From Branchiostoma lanceolatum (Eukaryota > Chordata > Leptocardii > Amphioxiformes > Branchiostomatidae): DNA of 64,000 nt. The notes beneath the pieces are model-generated. The model did no database searches, was not told the DNA's origin, and saw nothing but the letters and a program-made list of their open reading frames with translations. The stretch covers positions 40,037,958 to 40,101,957 of the forward strand of contig NC_089722.1 of assembly GCF_035083965.1 (NCBI RefSeq), written 5' to 3'. Position 1 is the first letter of the stretch; each line of letters begins with the position of its first letter. Below, in pieces: positions 23,933 to 37,530 of the stretch. The position numbers and the translations under genes are program-made.

Positions 23933-23938
23933 AATAAA
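23933..23938 (+). terminator. AATAAA polyadenylation signal of the CCP gene
   Basis: A canonical AATAAA lies about 170 bp after the TAA of the three-CCP gene, in AT-rich sequence, and is the first good candidate downstream. The cleavage site itself is not visible. Confidence 0.5.
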
Positions 23939-26200
23939 TGTATTTGGCACTTTCTTATTAATGATGTGATGAGGCCTTCATTTTTATGGTTAATATCTTT
24001 ATGCTTGATCTTTTACCAAACCTACATGTTAGAAGTCCTATCTTGTAGCGTGTGTTTTAGAGTCTCGCCGATCCCATTGTCTAAAATGGCTGTTGTAAGT
24101 GTTGTAGAAAGAAATGTCAAACTGAGAGTTATGAAATGAATTTGTCTCTGTGAGATCTGTGAAAAATGAGACTTATAGAAACATGAAGGAATGAGAATCA
24201 ATTGAAAAACATATCCTAAGAACCGTTCAATCGTACATGAAAGTAAAATATTGTAATTTAATAACCATACAAGCTACGATGAAAACAACAACTGTGTAAT
24301 ATTGGAGTCAACACATTGAGAAGACGCATGTGTACAAATTTATTAGCCAACTACTTTAAATGTTCATGAATCTCAATTTTTCCGTTACTGTTGGCAAATA
24401 ATTAGAATGTTTGAAGTTAACTGAAAATATGTTGCGATGTATTCTATCAATACTCATTCATTTATCTTCAATGTCCGACATCATCGAAATATACATGTAG
24501 GGAAACGTATATATGTATTCATCTGTGATATCAAAGTTTTTGCCTTTTATGTACGGATGTCTATTTTGATAAAGAGATAATAGAAAATCCACTTTGAGAT
24601 TTCAATTAGTTTAGAGGCTACGTGGCAAATTGCACGCTTTCTCATATTCTGTGATGCTGTTAAGCTGAAAACCTTTTGACTAAACAGCAACCAATTTTGG
24701 TTGACTTCTTTTTGACGAATATCCTCATTGGTGCAATATTGCGGCTATTTTTTAAATAATTAGGCTTGAAGTCGACCAACGTTCACAGAAATCTGCTTTT
24801 AAATATCCTCTGTCATCTTAAGGCGATATACACATCCTTATAATCAAAGAACTCATGCCGTATTTGGCGACGACTATCTCTTAGATACAATATCTAAAAA
24901 TATTAATGCTTTGTACAACAGTGTTTGCCGTTTTATTCACTTTTTGAAATTCATATTGCGTACATTCATTTCAAAGGATTTTAAGGGTATTTTCTGTTGC
25001 ATCTACCATACATTATCGGTTAGAAATATTATATTTCCTGATTGTAATAGCGAACTGGTCAATTAAAAAAAAAAGATTTACAGAAAACGTTTATGTGGAT
25101 TTGCTTTATTTGTTCCATATATTGTATCAATATGCCTAATGAAAATATAGATAGATAGATAGATAAATCTAGAACTCATCCCAGAAATAATCAAAAACTA
25201 AATCCGATTGAAAATAAAGACACGTCCGGCCCTAAGCAGCCATGGAGACGAGAGAGCGGAACTGGTATGTTAATTACCCAGTCATTATCACCCAGGGTCA
25301 TTGATAGTGTCAGTCTAGGTCTGCCAGTACTGTTTTCTAGCTTCAAGCGGCGAAGAAATGAAAAAAATAAAGGAGAAAGAACGGAGAAAGGAAAGGATTG
25401 AAGGGCTGTAGAAAGGAAGGACGATAGTGAGGAACGAAGAAGGGAAACACACATTCACAGCATCCACCATAGCAAAACCGAAACATTACCTTATGGTGAA
25501 GGTAATGATCATGAAGAACGGACGGAAAATGAAACATGAAAACAGAGACATTTTTTAAGCTTAAAATACCATTCTGGCCGCGCTGGCCCCGTTGAATATC
25601 ATTGAGCAAGGGCATGGCCTATTTTAGTACTTATCGAGTACTTTTTAAAACGTCTCCGTAGCCAAGGAGACTCATCACACCACTGACTCGAGCTCATTAC
25701 ATCAATGAAAAGATCACTAACCTTATCAATGTGACACGACTCAGTGCCATTTCATCAGCCGAGTCACTATTTTACTGGTGATTCAAATTCTAATCTCAAG
25801 GATTGGACTACACAGCCACAGGAGAGCCTGCAGAGAAGGACAACCTTCCCAGGGATCTTCGGAAGCGAAAAAACAGCCATCATCAAATTCTAATCGAACT
25901 GCATTCTTGCAGTATCTCACTATGATTTAATGGATAAATAAAGCCACGGTCACCAAAAGGGACTAACAGATTATGTACAATATGTACAAGGAAATAAGAG
26001 TACTTAATTTCTTTTTTTTTAAATTCGATTTCTTCTAGCTTCTTGCAATGTTAGATATGCCAGAGCAGATATTTTCTTCAGATCAAAGGTGTGTCTAAAC
26101 ACATCGGAGAAATTTTCGTATTACATACGCGTATAAATTGTGAAACAAATACGTGAACAGAATAAGCTTGCGCAACCCAACCTGACTGACATGAACGTTT
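23939..26200. other. Intergenic AT-rich stretch
   Basis: No exon-like sequence seen. Contains a short (GATA)n run at about 25147-25165 and a purine-rich stretch with the hairpin ATTACCTTATGGTGAAGGTAAT (25340-25505). A related stretch with TGTTTACCTTCCGTGAAGGTAAACA lies at 50725-50800. Confidence 0.45.
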
Positions 26201-26379
26201 ATGCATTGATTATAGCCCCTAATGCATTCAGGTCGGTAACTTTTTCAGAATTAATCCGACCTTTATACATGTAGACATGCACGGGAGTAACCCAGCCGTA
26301 GGTCAAAGTCAGTATCATGTCCATCCATTTATTCGTCCCATTAACTTGCTTATGCGTGTTGTTGTTGTTAAATATAGAT

Positions 26380-28430
26380 AGGATCAATTATCTATTCGGG
26401 GCAACGACGTAAAAAAGCTTCACACCGAGATTTAGCACGGCACCCTCACTTAAAGGAAACGACGAAGCAATTGCGGATTAAATATTGTTTTAATGTTATA
26501 TATTAGTTGTTCTATGCTTATGTTATAGGCTATATGCTTTATCTTGATGTCCCATGCTATTTACACGACCCTGACCCCCAAACTTGAACTCTTGAAAAAA
26601 GCCTCAGGCGAAAAGTATATTTCAAGGTTAAATAACGCTGAAACATAATATTTTATGTAGAGCCGTCCTAAAATCATGTTCACATACAGTCTGTGACATT
26701 GACGTGGTAAACATTCCTATGGCCATTAGTCAAATTGAGCTTCATGAGACAGCCGGCATGTCGGATTACCCTAGGCTCTATATGGAAATGGTATTCAGCA
26801 GTACATGAAGGTCGAGATTGCATTCATCCGTTTAATCGTTTCCATTAACTTGCTCGATAAGACTATGCGTGCGTTTCCGGTTGAAAATAAGATTTTCTAT
26901 CAAGGGGCAATGACATTGAATAGCTTCACACCGAAATTTAGCACGGTACCCTCATTTGCAGCAATTAAAACAAACGATGAAGCAATTGCGGATTAACTCT
27001 TGTTTTAATGTTATCTATTAGTTGTTATATGCTTATGTTTTAGGATATATACTTACTTAATCGTCATGTCTATGCTATTTACATGACCTTGACCCTGACC
27101 CTGACCTCCAACTTGAACTCTTGAATTAAAACAAGCCTTTAGGACGAAAAGTATATTTCAAGGTTAAATAACGCTGAAACATAATATTTCATGTAAAGCC
27201 GTCCTAAAATCATGTTCACATACAGCCTGTGACATTGACGTGGTAAACATTCCTATGGCCATTAGTCAAATTGAGCTACATGAGACAGCCGGCATGTCGG
27301 ATTAACCTAGGCTCTATATGGAAATGGAATTCAGCAGTACGTGAAGGTCGAGATTGCATTCATCCGTTTAATCGGTTCCATTAACCTGCTCGATAAGACT
27401 ATGCGTGCGTTTCCGGTTGAAAATAAGATTTTCTATTAAGGGGCAATGACATTGAATAGCTTCACACCGAAATTTAGCACGGCACCCTCATTTGTAGCAA
27501 TGAAAAGGAATGACGCTGCAATTGCGGATTGAATATTATTTCTTATGTTATCTATCAGTTGTTATATGCTTATGTTATAGACTTTATACTTTATTAATAG
27601 CCATGTCCTGTGCTACTTACATGACCTGACCCTGAACCCCTAACTTGAACTCTTGAAAGAGGTCCTTAAAATGTAAAGTACATTTCAAGGTTATATAATG
27701 CTGAAATATATGTAAAGCCATCCTTAAATCATGTTCACATACAGCCTGTGACATTGACGTGGTAAACATCCGTATGCCCATTAGTCAAATTGAGCTTCAT
27801 GTCAGATTCATCTAGGCTCTATGGAAATGTGCTTGCGGTGTAACCCACCAGTACATGAAGGTAATCATTGCATTCATCCGTTTAATTGTTTCCTTTAACT
27901 GGCTCCAGTAAATAGCTTATATATAGGTCCCATTCCACTAGATGGTGATCAAGCTGCGACAAAAGATAGGAAATATTAAAGCAAAGCTAGCACGTCGACC
28001 ACAGTCATTGTGTTTCTTACACTATGCTACTGCAATTTAAAGTGTCAGTCTATCGGAATGGTGACCCCTGACTGAGCATGCGTGCATTGCCATCATCAAT
28101 AACACATTTGAAAGTCATTTGAAATATCATCAGATAGACAAGAATCCATCCTTTAACCATGTTCACGCATATCCTGTGACATTGACGTGGTCGTTCGTTG
28201 ACATCTGTATGTCCATGAGTTAGATTGAGGTTCATGAGAGCGTCAATCTATTAATTTGTGATGACAGCCCCTGATAGAGTAAGTGTGCATTGCCAGCATT
28301 AATAGCACTTGATCTTTTGAAAGAAATTTGAGATATCATCATATTAATAGGGATTCACGTTTAAACCATGGCCACGTCTATCCTGTGACATTGACGTGGT
28401 TAACAACTGTATGCGTCTCATGAGGCAGCC
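26380..28430 (+). repeat. Degenerate tandem array, units of about 0.5 kb
   Basis: The core CTGTGACATTGACGTGG occurs at 26691, 27227, 27746, 28174 and 28383 (spacings 536, 519, 428, 209). CTTCACACCGA(G/A)ATTTAGCACGG occurs at 26418, 26924 and 27460. The first three units are 85-95% alike by eye; the last two are shortened and diverged. No protein-coding potential is seen. Confidence 0.85.
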
Positions 28431-28710
28431 GGTCTATCAAATTCTCCTTGGTTCTGTCTCCGAACATGGGAGTGAGGGTGACCGCTGTTTTGGAATTCAA
28501 CACGGTGGAAACAATAGACATGTAGCTTGTAGGACTGCATTATTTCTACACACACCCCACGTTCCAAGAAAAAAGGAATGGCATGCAATTTCTTATTTCA
28601 TGTCAGTCATTTTTTACTCCTATAATTAAGCAGACAATTAAGGGTACTGTTTGTAACCTCGCAAATCGAAGAAGCAACGGGGTCGGTAATATCGATTTAT
28701 ATCTATGACT

Positions 28711-29005
28711 GTGCTACTCTAAAGTCCGGTTTCGGTCGAAGGAAATGCGGCCCCATATCTCGCACCATTAGGTTGAAAAGAGCGAGTGTTTGGTACATTT
28801 TGCATATGTTTTGTGTATCGTGAACTTCACGTATAGCGCCACCGTTCGTACATCCACGTAATTCCCACTCCTTGCTACTCTAAAGCCTGGTTGTGGTGGA
28901 AAAAAATGGGTCCCCATTTTTCGCGTCTTTAGGTTGAAAAGAGCGAGTGTTTGGTACATATTGCATATGTCTTGCGTATCGTGAACTTTCCCTTTAGTGC
29001 CACCG
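28711..29005 (+). repeat. Two tandem units of about 160 bp upstream of the 29310 gene
   Basis: TGCTACTCTAAAG and AGGTTGAAAAGAGCGAGTGTTTGGTACAT are present in both units (28711 and 28871), followed by TTGCATATGT, GTATCGTGAACTT and a TAG(C/T)GCCACCG end. They lie 0.3 kb before the predicted ATG and could be part of its promoter. Confidence 0.7.
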
Positions 29006-29309
29006 TAAGTAAACTCATCCCCACTCTCCGTGTGAAAACGGTTACTGGACGATCCCCAGCAGTTCTGGTAATGACAATCACCAATAGAAATCGCTCCCGG
29101 AAGGTCGCGTCACCGATTGTAAGGAGGGCGACAGCACTGTTCTGAGGACAACACATCCAGACAGCTAGACGCATCTGCCGTGGACTGGCAGGAACGTGCG
29201 GGGCGCTTTTGTCCAGCTTGTTAGGAAGGCACCGGAGGAATACCAGCACCTGCGATCTGACTATTGAAGCGGATGTTCACAGCGTAGTCTTGCTTGCTTT
29301 TCACCCACG

Positions 29310-32300
29310 ATGGAAGACTCAGACAGTAAGACCGAAAATTACGTGCTGCAACTCATCGCCAGGGCCTTGCGGACAACTCAGGTAAAATCTTATTCATTGC
29401 CACATGAAAACAACAGAAGCATCTTCTAAACGTTTCCAATGATATGTCTTTGAAAGAAAGAGGACATCGACACGACGTTACTTGAATGTTGTGTGTGCTG
29501 AAATGTGTGTGCCGTGTCAGGATAGAAATAATTCAACCTTGCGTTAACCCAATGGGCATCAACTAAATTCATATTTTCAGTCAAACAGTATTAATATTTA
29601 CTTAGAAACCAAATCACGTCTTTCCAGTTTTCGTCTAATCAAATCCTACATAGGGAACAGGTCCCCTAACAGCCTCCCTCTATTGTGTAACTGTACATGT
29701 CATACACCGACGTGAATTAAACCGTGCCGGCGAGACGAAGGTTCGACATTCAGCTAAATGAAACAAACACCCATACGTACAAACCGTCGGAAACATATCT
29801 AACACGTCTTTCCATTTTCCGTTCAATCAAATATCAGACAGGCAAACAGATCCCCTAACAACCTCTATTATATGTGTGTTACATGTGTATCATACACAGA
29901 CGCGAAGTAAAGTGGGACAGTTAGACAACGATTCTAAATACAGCCAAGTATGAAACGAACACCCATAACTAACAAGCACAAGGCGTGGGAAGAATCTAAA
30001 GAATACCACATGTTGTGTTTTCAAAACGAATGCTGTTCGATTCATTCGTGTGCAACATGCTTTATTTGAAAATCACCCTTGTCTAAAACAAGCTATTACA
30101 CCGCGCATATCAGTGACTCATCAAATATTGATGCAGATGATCTTAGCTTTAGGATAATTCCTATTTCTGACAGACTCTAGATTTCCTCAAATAATCACAC
30201 GATTGTAAAAAGGAAAAGTCACAGTGAAAAAGATAGCATCCCACTGTATTTCGCTAAAGAATGCATAAACTAAGAACATCCCAATCATATAATCATAGTA
30301 CAATTTGAAAAGGCTATTGGTATTTCCATTTGCACGGTGACGGTCATCAGAAATTATTGTCGTTCCATTCCCTGTGCATTACACATGTAGAGTGTCTCTA
30401 ATACCAGGGTGGCCTGAACAAGCGACTGATTGCATCCAATTCAAGTCACAATTTAGTTCCCGTTTCACAGCTTTGCAATCCGAGGCAATATCATTTGTCT
30501 AAAATTGCACCATATGGCCATAAACAGGCTATTTGCCTTGGTCGATTTCCCCGGAAAACGCTTTCATGTGATATTAGGCAATAAACTGGAAATATGAATT
30601 GCACCTTACAATAGGAACACTGGCAATCGCATAATCTTATCCAATCCATACTGAATACTCGACAGAACATATCTTAACTAATGCTATCTATTTCTTCGAC
30701 ATTAATCTGTTAGTTGATAATACAGACCAATGTAGCATCACTTTTTTATTGGTAGCATGAAAGTTGTAACAAATCATCCATGTTTTTTTAAAGTTTGATA
30801 CATCTTCATCAAGACAGTTGTTTTATCCAATGGCGATGTTTTATGATGCATTGAAATTAATACAATCATACCGCTTTTGTTTGAATCAGAATAGAGCTTT
30901 GTCGGTCATAGCATGTGTTGTTCTTTTCAGTACAGCAATTTCTAACAACCAAAGGTTTAAGCTAAATTATAGCGACCTGATTTTATACAAAGGTGCGCAT
31001 TATATCAATCATTGAGATCTTATACCGGCTTTGGAGTCTCAAATGGATTTTATGATATCAGTGTGTGCGTGGGATGAACTAATCAGCAGATACCTCACGG
31101 AGAGGCAAGTAGCTTTGAAAGTAATCATCAATCGGTGATTGCGGGCCAACTAATGTGATTCCAACCCACTAATCTTCTGTTGATGCGTCTAAGAACATCC
31201 TCGGCTGATTCATGGCAGCAAAACGTTTGATACCATCGGGAGCGTTTTTTTCTTGATACCGGCGAAAAGATCAATAAACGTAACACCGTCTTATCTTATC
31301 TTTCTAAGACTAAGAAAGGGTTTTGCGAATTTGTCAGTGACTGCTTGCCTGTTGAATATATGCACTAGCACCCCCCCCCAACAAACACACACTCATAAGT
31401 GTCGTCTGGCAGGTACCATCATGATGGTAATTTTGTCTTAAGCTCATGAATTTTCGAAAACCATGGGTTACAGACAGCAGGAGTCTGGACGTCTTGGACA
31501 AGATTTCTTTTCTATCGGCAAACCGTATCTACATGTGCTGCCATACTTACGTGCAGCTGAGAGACTGATCCAAACAGTAAACGCTGAATTACACCACTTT
31601 GTCTTCATGAATTTTAAAAGACTTGAGTTGATTAAAGACAACTGGATGAGAGTATCAGTCAGTAAAAACGTCTATGAAGGCTGAAAATCAGGTGGCCATT
31701 TTAAAAACAGTTCTGTCTCGGTTTTCTTGGTAATTGCGTGTGCAATTACATGTCAATGACTGCAGTCCAATTAATGTTATTTTCCCCACACACAAGCGTC
31801 GTCTGGTAGGTACCATGGTAATTTTGTCGTAATGGATCTCAGATGACTTCGAGCTAAAAAAAAGCGGAACGTATTGGTTAATTATTTTTTTCTTGTTGGC
31901 AAACCTGATTGATACTTACATTGTTGTATAATCTAGATCTGATTTCTAAGCGATTGCACATTTCTAGCAACGAAAAGACGAAATTTTACCACTTTGAAGC
32001 ACATATTCCTCTATACTGTATTGCTATAAACCAGATCAACATTTTAGAAACCGTTTTATGCCATTTTTTATTGTCTTAGATGTTGGATTTGTTATGACGT
32101 TCCATTGACTGCGTGCGTGTGAATAATTGTAATTTCCCCCACAATTAGCATGGCCTTGCAGTACAGTAGCCTTGCAGCGAACCATGCTAAATTTCTCTTC
32201 ATAAATCTGAAGAGACCTTGAGTTGATCACAGAGAGCAGAACGTGTGGGAGAGTCAGTAAGGGTGTTCATACAAGGTACAAGCCAGATCAATTATTGCAA

Positions 32301-34427
32301 CACAGTTTTATCCTCTTTGACTTAGAGATTGTTTTTGAACGATATGTTTGTAATTTTCAGCAGCCAAAATGACTAATTTCACCACACACAAAAAAGTCTG
32401 CCAAAGAATCATGCTGCTGACTGGCTTCGATATTTAAGCTCTCAAGCGTCTAGAGGCCTGACTGTTGAAAGGGTTGCTACAAGCGTGGTTTAGGCTAAAA
32501 CAGTTATGTGGATTGATAGTCGACCTTAGAAAGGGCACGCATGTTTTGGGAAGGGTGTTGCTAATACATAAACCACAATGATATCAATGGCTGACAATAC
32601 ATTGTACTATAGTACCAATCATTAAGAATGTCCCTGTAGTTCAACTGGCAGCTTTTTAACAGTGAAGATCGCGCTTCAAATCAGTTGATAACTGGTACAC
32701 CCCGGTTCAATCCTGGGCAGGGTATCTCGGTTGGGGCTGCTCCTGTCTTTCGGAAGGGATATAAGATAGTCTTCCGTGTTTGAGAGATACCTCGAGCACG
32801 TTAAGGGGAAGGGCTAGCCACCCCCCCCCCCTGTACAAATATGCCCTGCTAAGGAAACAGCAAGGAAACTTGCTGCCCTGTGTGCGACTGGGTCTGAGTA
32901 ACTCTTGTACTGTGCATCGTGCGTTGTTTGGAAGGTACCTTGTTGTTTGGTGTGAAAGGGAGGTACGTCTGAATCACAACTGGCATGGACAGTTGAAAAC
33001 TCTGAAGGGTAGGAGCAAACGAATACCACACATCTCCACAGGTCGGCATCGGTCGGCTCCGAGGTCACGACCTGGCCCCGAACATCGGGAACGGCATCGG
33101 CAGGCTCGGCCTGAAGTCGGCGCTCCTCACGGCGCTGGCGGGGGGAGTCAACGTCCTGTCGGACGTCTTAGTCGACACGGAGGCGTCCAAGGACGAGCGG
33201 AAGGACCAGAGCCAGTTCGCGGACATCTTGATTCTTCCCAGAGGTAAGAAAACGTGTCGCCGCTTTAAACCGCCAAGCGTAAGCTTGCAAGATGCAAGAC
33301 GCATTGGAACAAATTGAAGGAATGCATTGTTGAAACTGCAAGACGATAACACGTCTACATTATAAAGGTGCAGAACACAAAAGATGATGGTGATAATCGT
33401 TATTGTGATGAGGATAACAGACTCTTTAATGTGTTAACAAGTCTATATCGCTTTAACAAAGTCATGTTTATTTTCCTATTACCTAACAATAGGAGAATCT
33501 GAGAGATGGAACGATTCTCCGACACCTCGCCGGAGGAGCAGCGACATCGTTTCAACCATACAAGAGCACATGGTGGGGTACACCGAGCCGGAGGAGACAG
33601 ATTCTCCTTCCACAGAGGAATGGGTGGCTGCACATTCCCATGAGCTGGCAGATCGGCACAACGACCCTAACACCAAACCTGGTCTCCCGCAGCCGTCACC
33701 CATAGCGATAGAAGCACCCTGGGTCATCGTCATCAACCTGGTCTACATCTCGGCAGGCTTCGCGAGAGTTGGCGTGCCGGCCCGCCCCGCCTACCGGAAT
33801 CCGATGACGGGGAAACGTTTCGGACTGCCAAATTACAGCGACCAGGAGTACCTACAGGAAAATGCGAACCGCCTGGTAGCACTCTCTATGGAGGACTTAT
33901 TGAACGTGAAATTCCACGACCTGACCCGGGGGATCATCACCATCATGGATAAGAGACAGGTTGGTGAATGCATCAAGCACATTGTAAACAATGTCGCTGC
34001 AACGTCGTGCACATGTAAAAATGACAGCTATACATTATTTGTCAAATATTTAAGCATTACACACAACATAGAGAGCTCTGGCTGGGGAGCTTTTGAGACG
34101 AACTCTGTCTCTTTATCAATCCGGTTAAGTCAGATCTCATCTTGGAGTTCTCTTAATGTTGATCATCACGTGACAAGAGACATTATTTCGTGGTGTTCAT
34201 ACATGGCCAAAAATTTTTCTTCCTACAAGTTGTACTGAGATAATGCTTAATTTGAACTGCACACTTTCTCCTTCTTTCAGGATGTGTTAAAGTCTGCCGT
34301 TGCGCAGGCGAGGAAGCTCCAAGTGCGTCAGGACACGCCTGTGTACGCATGCGCCGTCATCGCTATCGGACCTCGGGTTGCGCAGGCGCTCTGGACCAAG
34401 CTGCTCATCCAACCTTCGACTTCATAA
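29310..34427 (+). CDS. Orphan protein of 295 residues, four exons
   Basis: Exons 29310-29381, 33042-33243, 33493-33959 and 34281-34427 join in phase (0, 1, 0) with good GT/AG sites and give 888 nt ending in TAA at 34425-34427. The first exon begins MEDSDSKTENYVLQL and is separated by a 3.7-kb intron, so it is less certain than the other three. Exon 2 encodes a Gly/Leu-rich stretch (NGIGRLGLKSALLTALAGG). Exon 3 is acidic and proline-rich at first, then has a hydrophobic run (WVIVINLVYISAGF) and a basic segment. Exon 4 is mixed helical. There is no signal peptide, so it is probably cytosolic. I do not recognise a family. The GC-rich third positions of exons 2-4 against an AT-rich background support real coding. 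Confidence 0.62.
29606..29975 (+). repeat. Two tandem units of about 189 bp
   Basis: CACGTCTTTCCA, AGGTCCCCTAACA/AGATCCCCTAACA and GAAACRAACACCCATA recur at a spacing of about 189 bp in the first intron of the 29310-34427 gene. Confidence 0.65.
31390..32420 (+). repeat. Weak tandem duplication in the same intron
   Basis: GTCGTCTGG(C/T)AGGTACCAT and GGTAATTTTGTC appear at about 31400 and 31800, and related CTTCAT..AAGA..CTTGAGTTGAT segments at 31605 and 32200. Old and rearranged. Confidence 0.35.
32628..32830 (+). mobile_element. Deu-domain SINE, tRNA-related head
   Basis: The head has an A-box-like TAGTTCAACTGGCAG and B-box GGTTCAATCCTG. The body has TCTTTCGGAAGGGATATAAG, CGTGTTTGAGAGATACC and GCACGTTAAGG, in the order of the Deu core known from deuterostome SINEs. 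It ends near a C-tract at 32820, about 210 bp before exon 2 of the 29310 gene. Confidence 0.7.
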
Positions 34428-34460
34428 AATATTCAAAGAAATTCTTCATTAGATTGTAAG

Positions 34461-34674
34461 GTCCCTCATTCCACTAGACGGAGATCGTGCTGCGACCTCG
34501 CTGCGACCTAAATTGGATTTGTGTAACCCTTGGTTTCATAATTGGAATATCATGCGAAATATGAAAGTAGGACTGAAAAGACAGCACAACACAAAATTCG
34601 TTGTTTTATCTTTGAAAGTCATCTGATCAAATTTTAGGTCGCAGCGTGGTGGCCGGTCCAGTGGAGTGGGGGAA
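34461..34674. mobile_element. MITE, CCCATTCCACTAG family, copy 2
   Basis: Left CATTCCACTAGACGGAGATC, right CCGGTCCAGTGGAGTGGGGG. The interior CGCTGCGACCTAAATTGGAT matches copies at 17935 and 39078. It sits 33 bp after the stop codon of the 29310-34427 gene, so it may lie in its 3' UTR. Confidence 0.78.
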
Positions 34675-37039
34675 CACGTGTCTATGACATAAGAGTATTT
34701 TGCCATGTTTGACAATTCAAAATGGAAGTTCCCGGTAAACAGTAATTTCAAATGTAATTCACTCGCTGTTACACTTGTGGGTGGCTACGATTTACATGTC
34801 GTATATGTATTTTCATCATTAGAATATAACATTTATGTTAATGGAGAAAGATATCATTATAGTCGTATACATTATGTACATACAAATCTCAAGGTCTAAC
34901 TTACTCGACATGATGTGTGCGTAACTTACTCGACATGATGTGTTAAGAATATCATATCATTAGCTGTAATGTTATTCTCCAAGGTGAGGCTTCTATAGGG
35001 GTGGGAGGTGGGGGGTTATCAACGCTGAAGGGAGGGAACCGTTAGAAATCCCAGCCACTCCTAGCCTCTGCTTGGAGAATACTGTAAAGTGACGTTGCCA
35101 TAGACTGTGCGTTTGTATCACTTGCAAGTAAAAAAAAATGCGGACCAAACGGGATTGGCACAAAAAATTTTTTATGGCATTGTGAATTTGTTCAATAATA
35201 GTTTCCATGTTTGTTAAGACTGTAATGTTGATAAACAGTTCACTTTGCTCCTCTACTCAAACTGTTATGCTTGAATAATATTAAAGACCCTGCCAAGCAT
35301 CAGTTTTAGTGGCAAAATGTAGACAAGATCAAAGACCAAGTATGGTATTCCGTCAAAATAATACATTAGAAAAAATGCTAGCTTCCATATAAATGAGTAC
35401 CTATCATCATGGAATCATGGGAATATGGCTCATAGACATTGACCGTCATAGGAGAACGAAAAATTACAATCTCCTTAACAAACTCGTTTTTTTCCGTTAT
35501 CCGATTTATAACAAGTCCCAAGACTCGTGTCCCATATGGAGATCATTGACCCGCTGGGCAGATCAGAATTCTATGGACTATACCACTTTACATTGGGGAA
35601 GGGGTGTGAGCCTGTAATACTCCAGTACCTAGAAACACCGCTTGGGGGTACATAATCGCTATGTTTCTTTGGGATCTCAATAACTACCAACATACCAAAA
35701 TCAATACACATCCATCAAAACGATCTTGAGTTACATGATGCGAACACACATGCACTGCAAAAAAAAACACATGTACCCCGTCGAAGGTGTCCCTCCTTCC
35801 CGGAGGTACAAAGTGCTATAAAATGCACACATCAGTTCCACTACACCAGCTCTAGAGGCCGCTAAAGCGCCATCCCACTTAGAAAGACGTACCCAGAAAT
35901 TGCCTTTATTGATCCATCTTCGCAACAAGAACTCTGTGTAATGACTTGTCACTTTATACGCCGCTGCAGTCACGGAGGAATAGTTTCGACACTGCGTGAC
36001 GCAGGTCGCTCACTATAAAGCACCTTAAAAGCCGCTCTCATGAGAAGGGCTTTCAAAGGCTTTAAAATCAGCTTCCTGAGCACAAGCCCATGGGGATACG
36101 CCTCATCATGTGAAAGCACACGTACGGAGATATCATATATGATAGGAGCCAGTTCTATCATTAGCTGAGCCACTCTAGTGTGCTCCTTAAGCACTTAGTG
36201 CCATCACAAATGTAGATTCGACCTTTCGTGTCAATCCAATTCTGCACAGAACGTTACATCTTTGTGGCCTGTTTTCCTATTTCGGCGAAACTTATTATAA
36301 ACGGAACATTAACTGTTTTGGCCTGCTTTCTTTTTTCCTGCTTCGTATTGTATTTCGCAGTTTCCTTTCACATTCTTGTATTCACTTCTACACAAGGAAG
36401 TCCATGTTTTTTCTTAGTTTTCCGTGAAATTAATGAAAAGAAAAAAGATGAATACAATTAATTGGTTTTGGCTATCACACCATGTCACTATGGTGCCTAC
36501 ACATCCATGAAAAAAGCTGTTTTGTCGGTTTTGTATAACTTGTTAAGTAATAAATGTAACACCTGTTTTAAAATGTTTTAAAAGCCTAAACACCTGTTCT
36601 TATTATTGATGGAATGTCGAATGATAATTACTATGTTCTAAACCAGAAGTTCAGCTGAAGTGTAGTAAGACTACTGTAGCCTGGGTGCCCATTGCCATAC
36701 TTCCGGCTTCCTTTGCTGACGCCTACCAACATAACAAATATCATAAAGACTAATTCATAACTCCTCGTGGACATAATAATTATTGTGGTCATAATTTGAG
36801 AACTATTCACCCGTTTTGGGTCGAGTAATGTAACGTAGGGGTGTCGGAAAATAGAGGTGTCGAAACATAGGGGTGTCGTAACAGAAAGATATAAACGAAG
36901 AAACTACTAGTGAAGATTTTGACATATTATAACGTACGGAATATGATCTTGGGTATATTTGCTCCCAATTTTCTTTCAATTGTATAATTTTCATATGAAT
37001 CACGGTGCTTTTTAATGTATCCCTCTCTGTCCAATTGCA
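34675..37039. other. Intergenic stretch, nothing identified
   Basis: AT-rich, with short frames only. Two adjacent minus-strand frames at 35731-36194 are open but match nothing I know and have no convincing splice context. Confidence 0.4.
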
Positions 37040-37530
37040 GTTTTTCTGCCCTCCCCCTGGCCACTTTGGTAGCGCCCCGTGCAATGACAACACGTTAACT
37101 TGTCACGGCAGTTTCACCTGAGCAGTAAAGCAAACAGTCGCGATGTTTTCTGATGTCATATCCCGGCAAACTAAACACAGGCGCCATTTTTACTTCAAAA
37201 GATTAACGCCCGCCATGTTTGTTCGCCATTTGGCCCTTTATCTTCCAGCAAATCAAAACGTCGTTTGCGTTTGCACAGTGACACACACCCTAACAGGGTT
37301 GACAGCTTAAATGCGATTCGTCCGGCAGTTAGACAGTCCAAATATTTTCCGTCTCCAAGGGTACCTGAGGCCGCAGCACAGTTTTGGTCGCACGTCCCGT
37401 TGCTAGCCACCACAGAGAGAGACGTGTAGCGTGACAGCAGCATTAGCAGGGTGCTACTCCTAAGTGTGCCACAAAAAAGGGTGCCGTTTTCTACCTCAAA
37501 GTTGGGCTGATTTTGTACCACAACGACCAG
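37040..37530 (+). promoter_or_regulatory. GC/CpG-rich block, candidate promoter and 5' UTR exon of the CARD gene
   Basis: A GC-richer island in AT-rich sequence, 2.2 kb upstream of the CARD start codon, with several GCCATNTT-type motifs (CGCCATTTT, CGCCATGTT, CGCCATTTGG). It ends in a strong donor (ACCAG/GTGAGT at about 37531). The coding exon at 39711 is preceded by a good acceptor (CTCCGACAG at about 39701), so a non-coding first exon here is plausible. No TATA box is obvious. Inference only; the minus-strand reading frame across it looks like a shadow. Confidence 0.35.

Noticed and set aside
32780..33247. 155-codon frame starting in the SINE
   Set aside because: It crosses a SINE and an intron-exon border in the wrong frame; the in-phase exon is 33042-33243.
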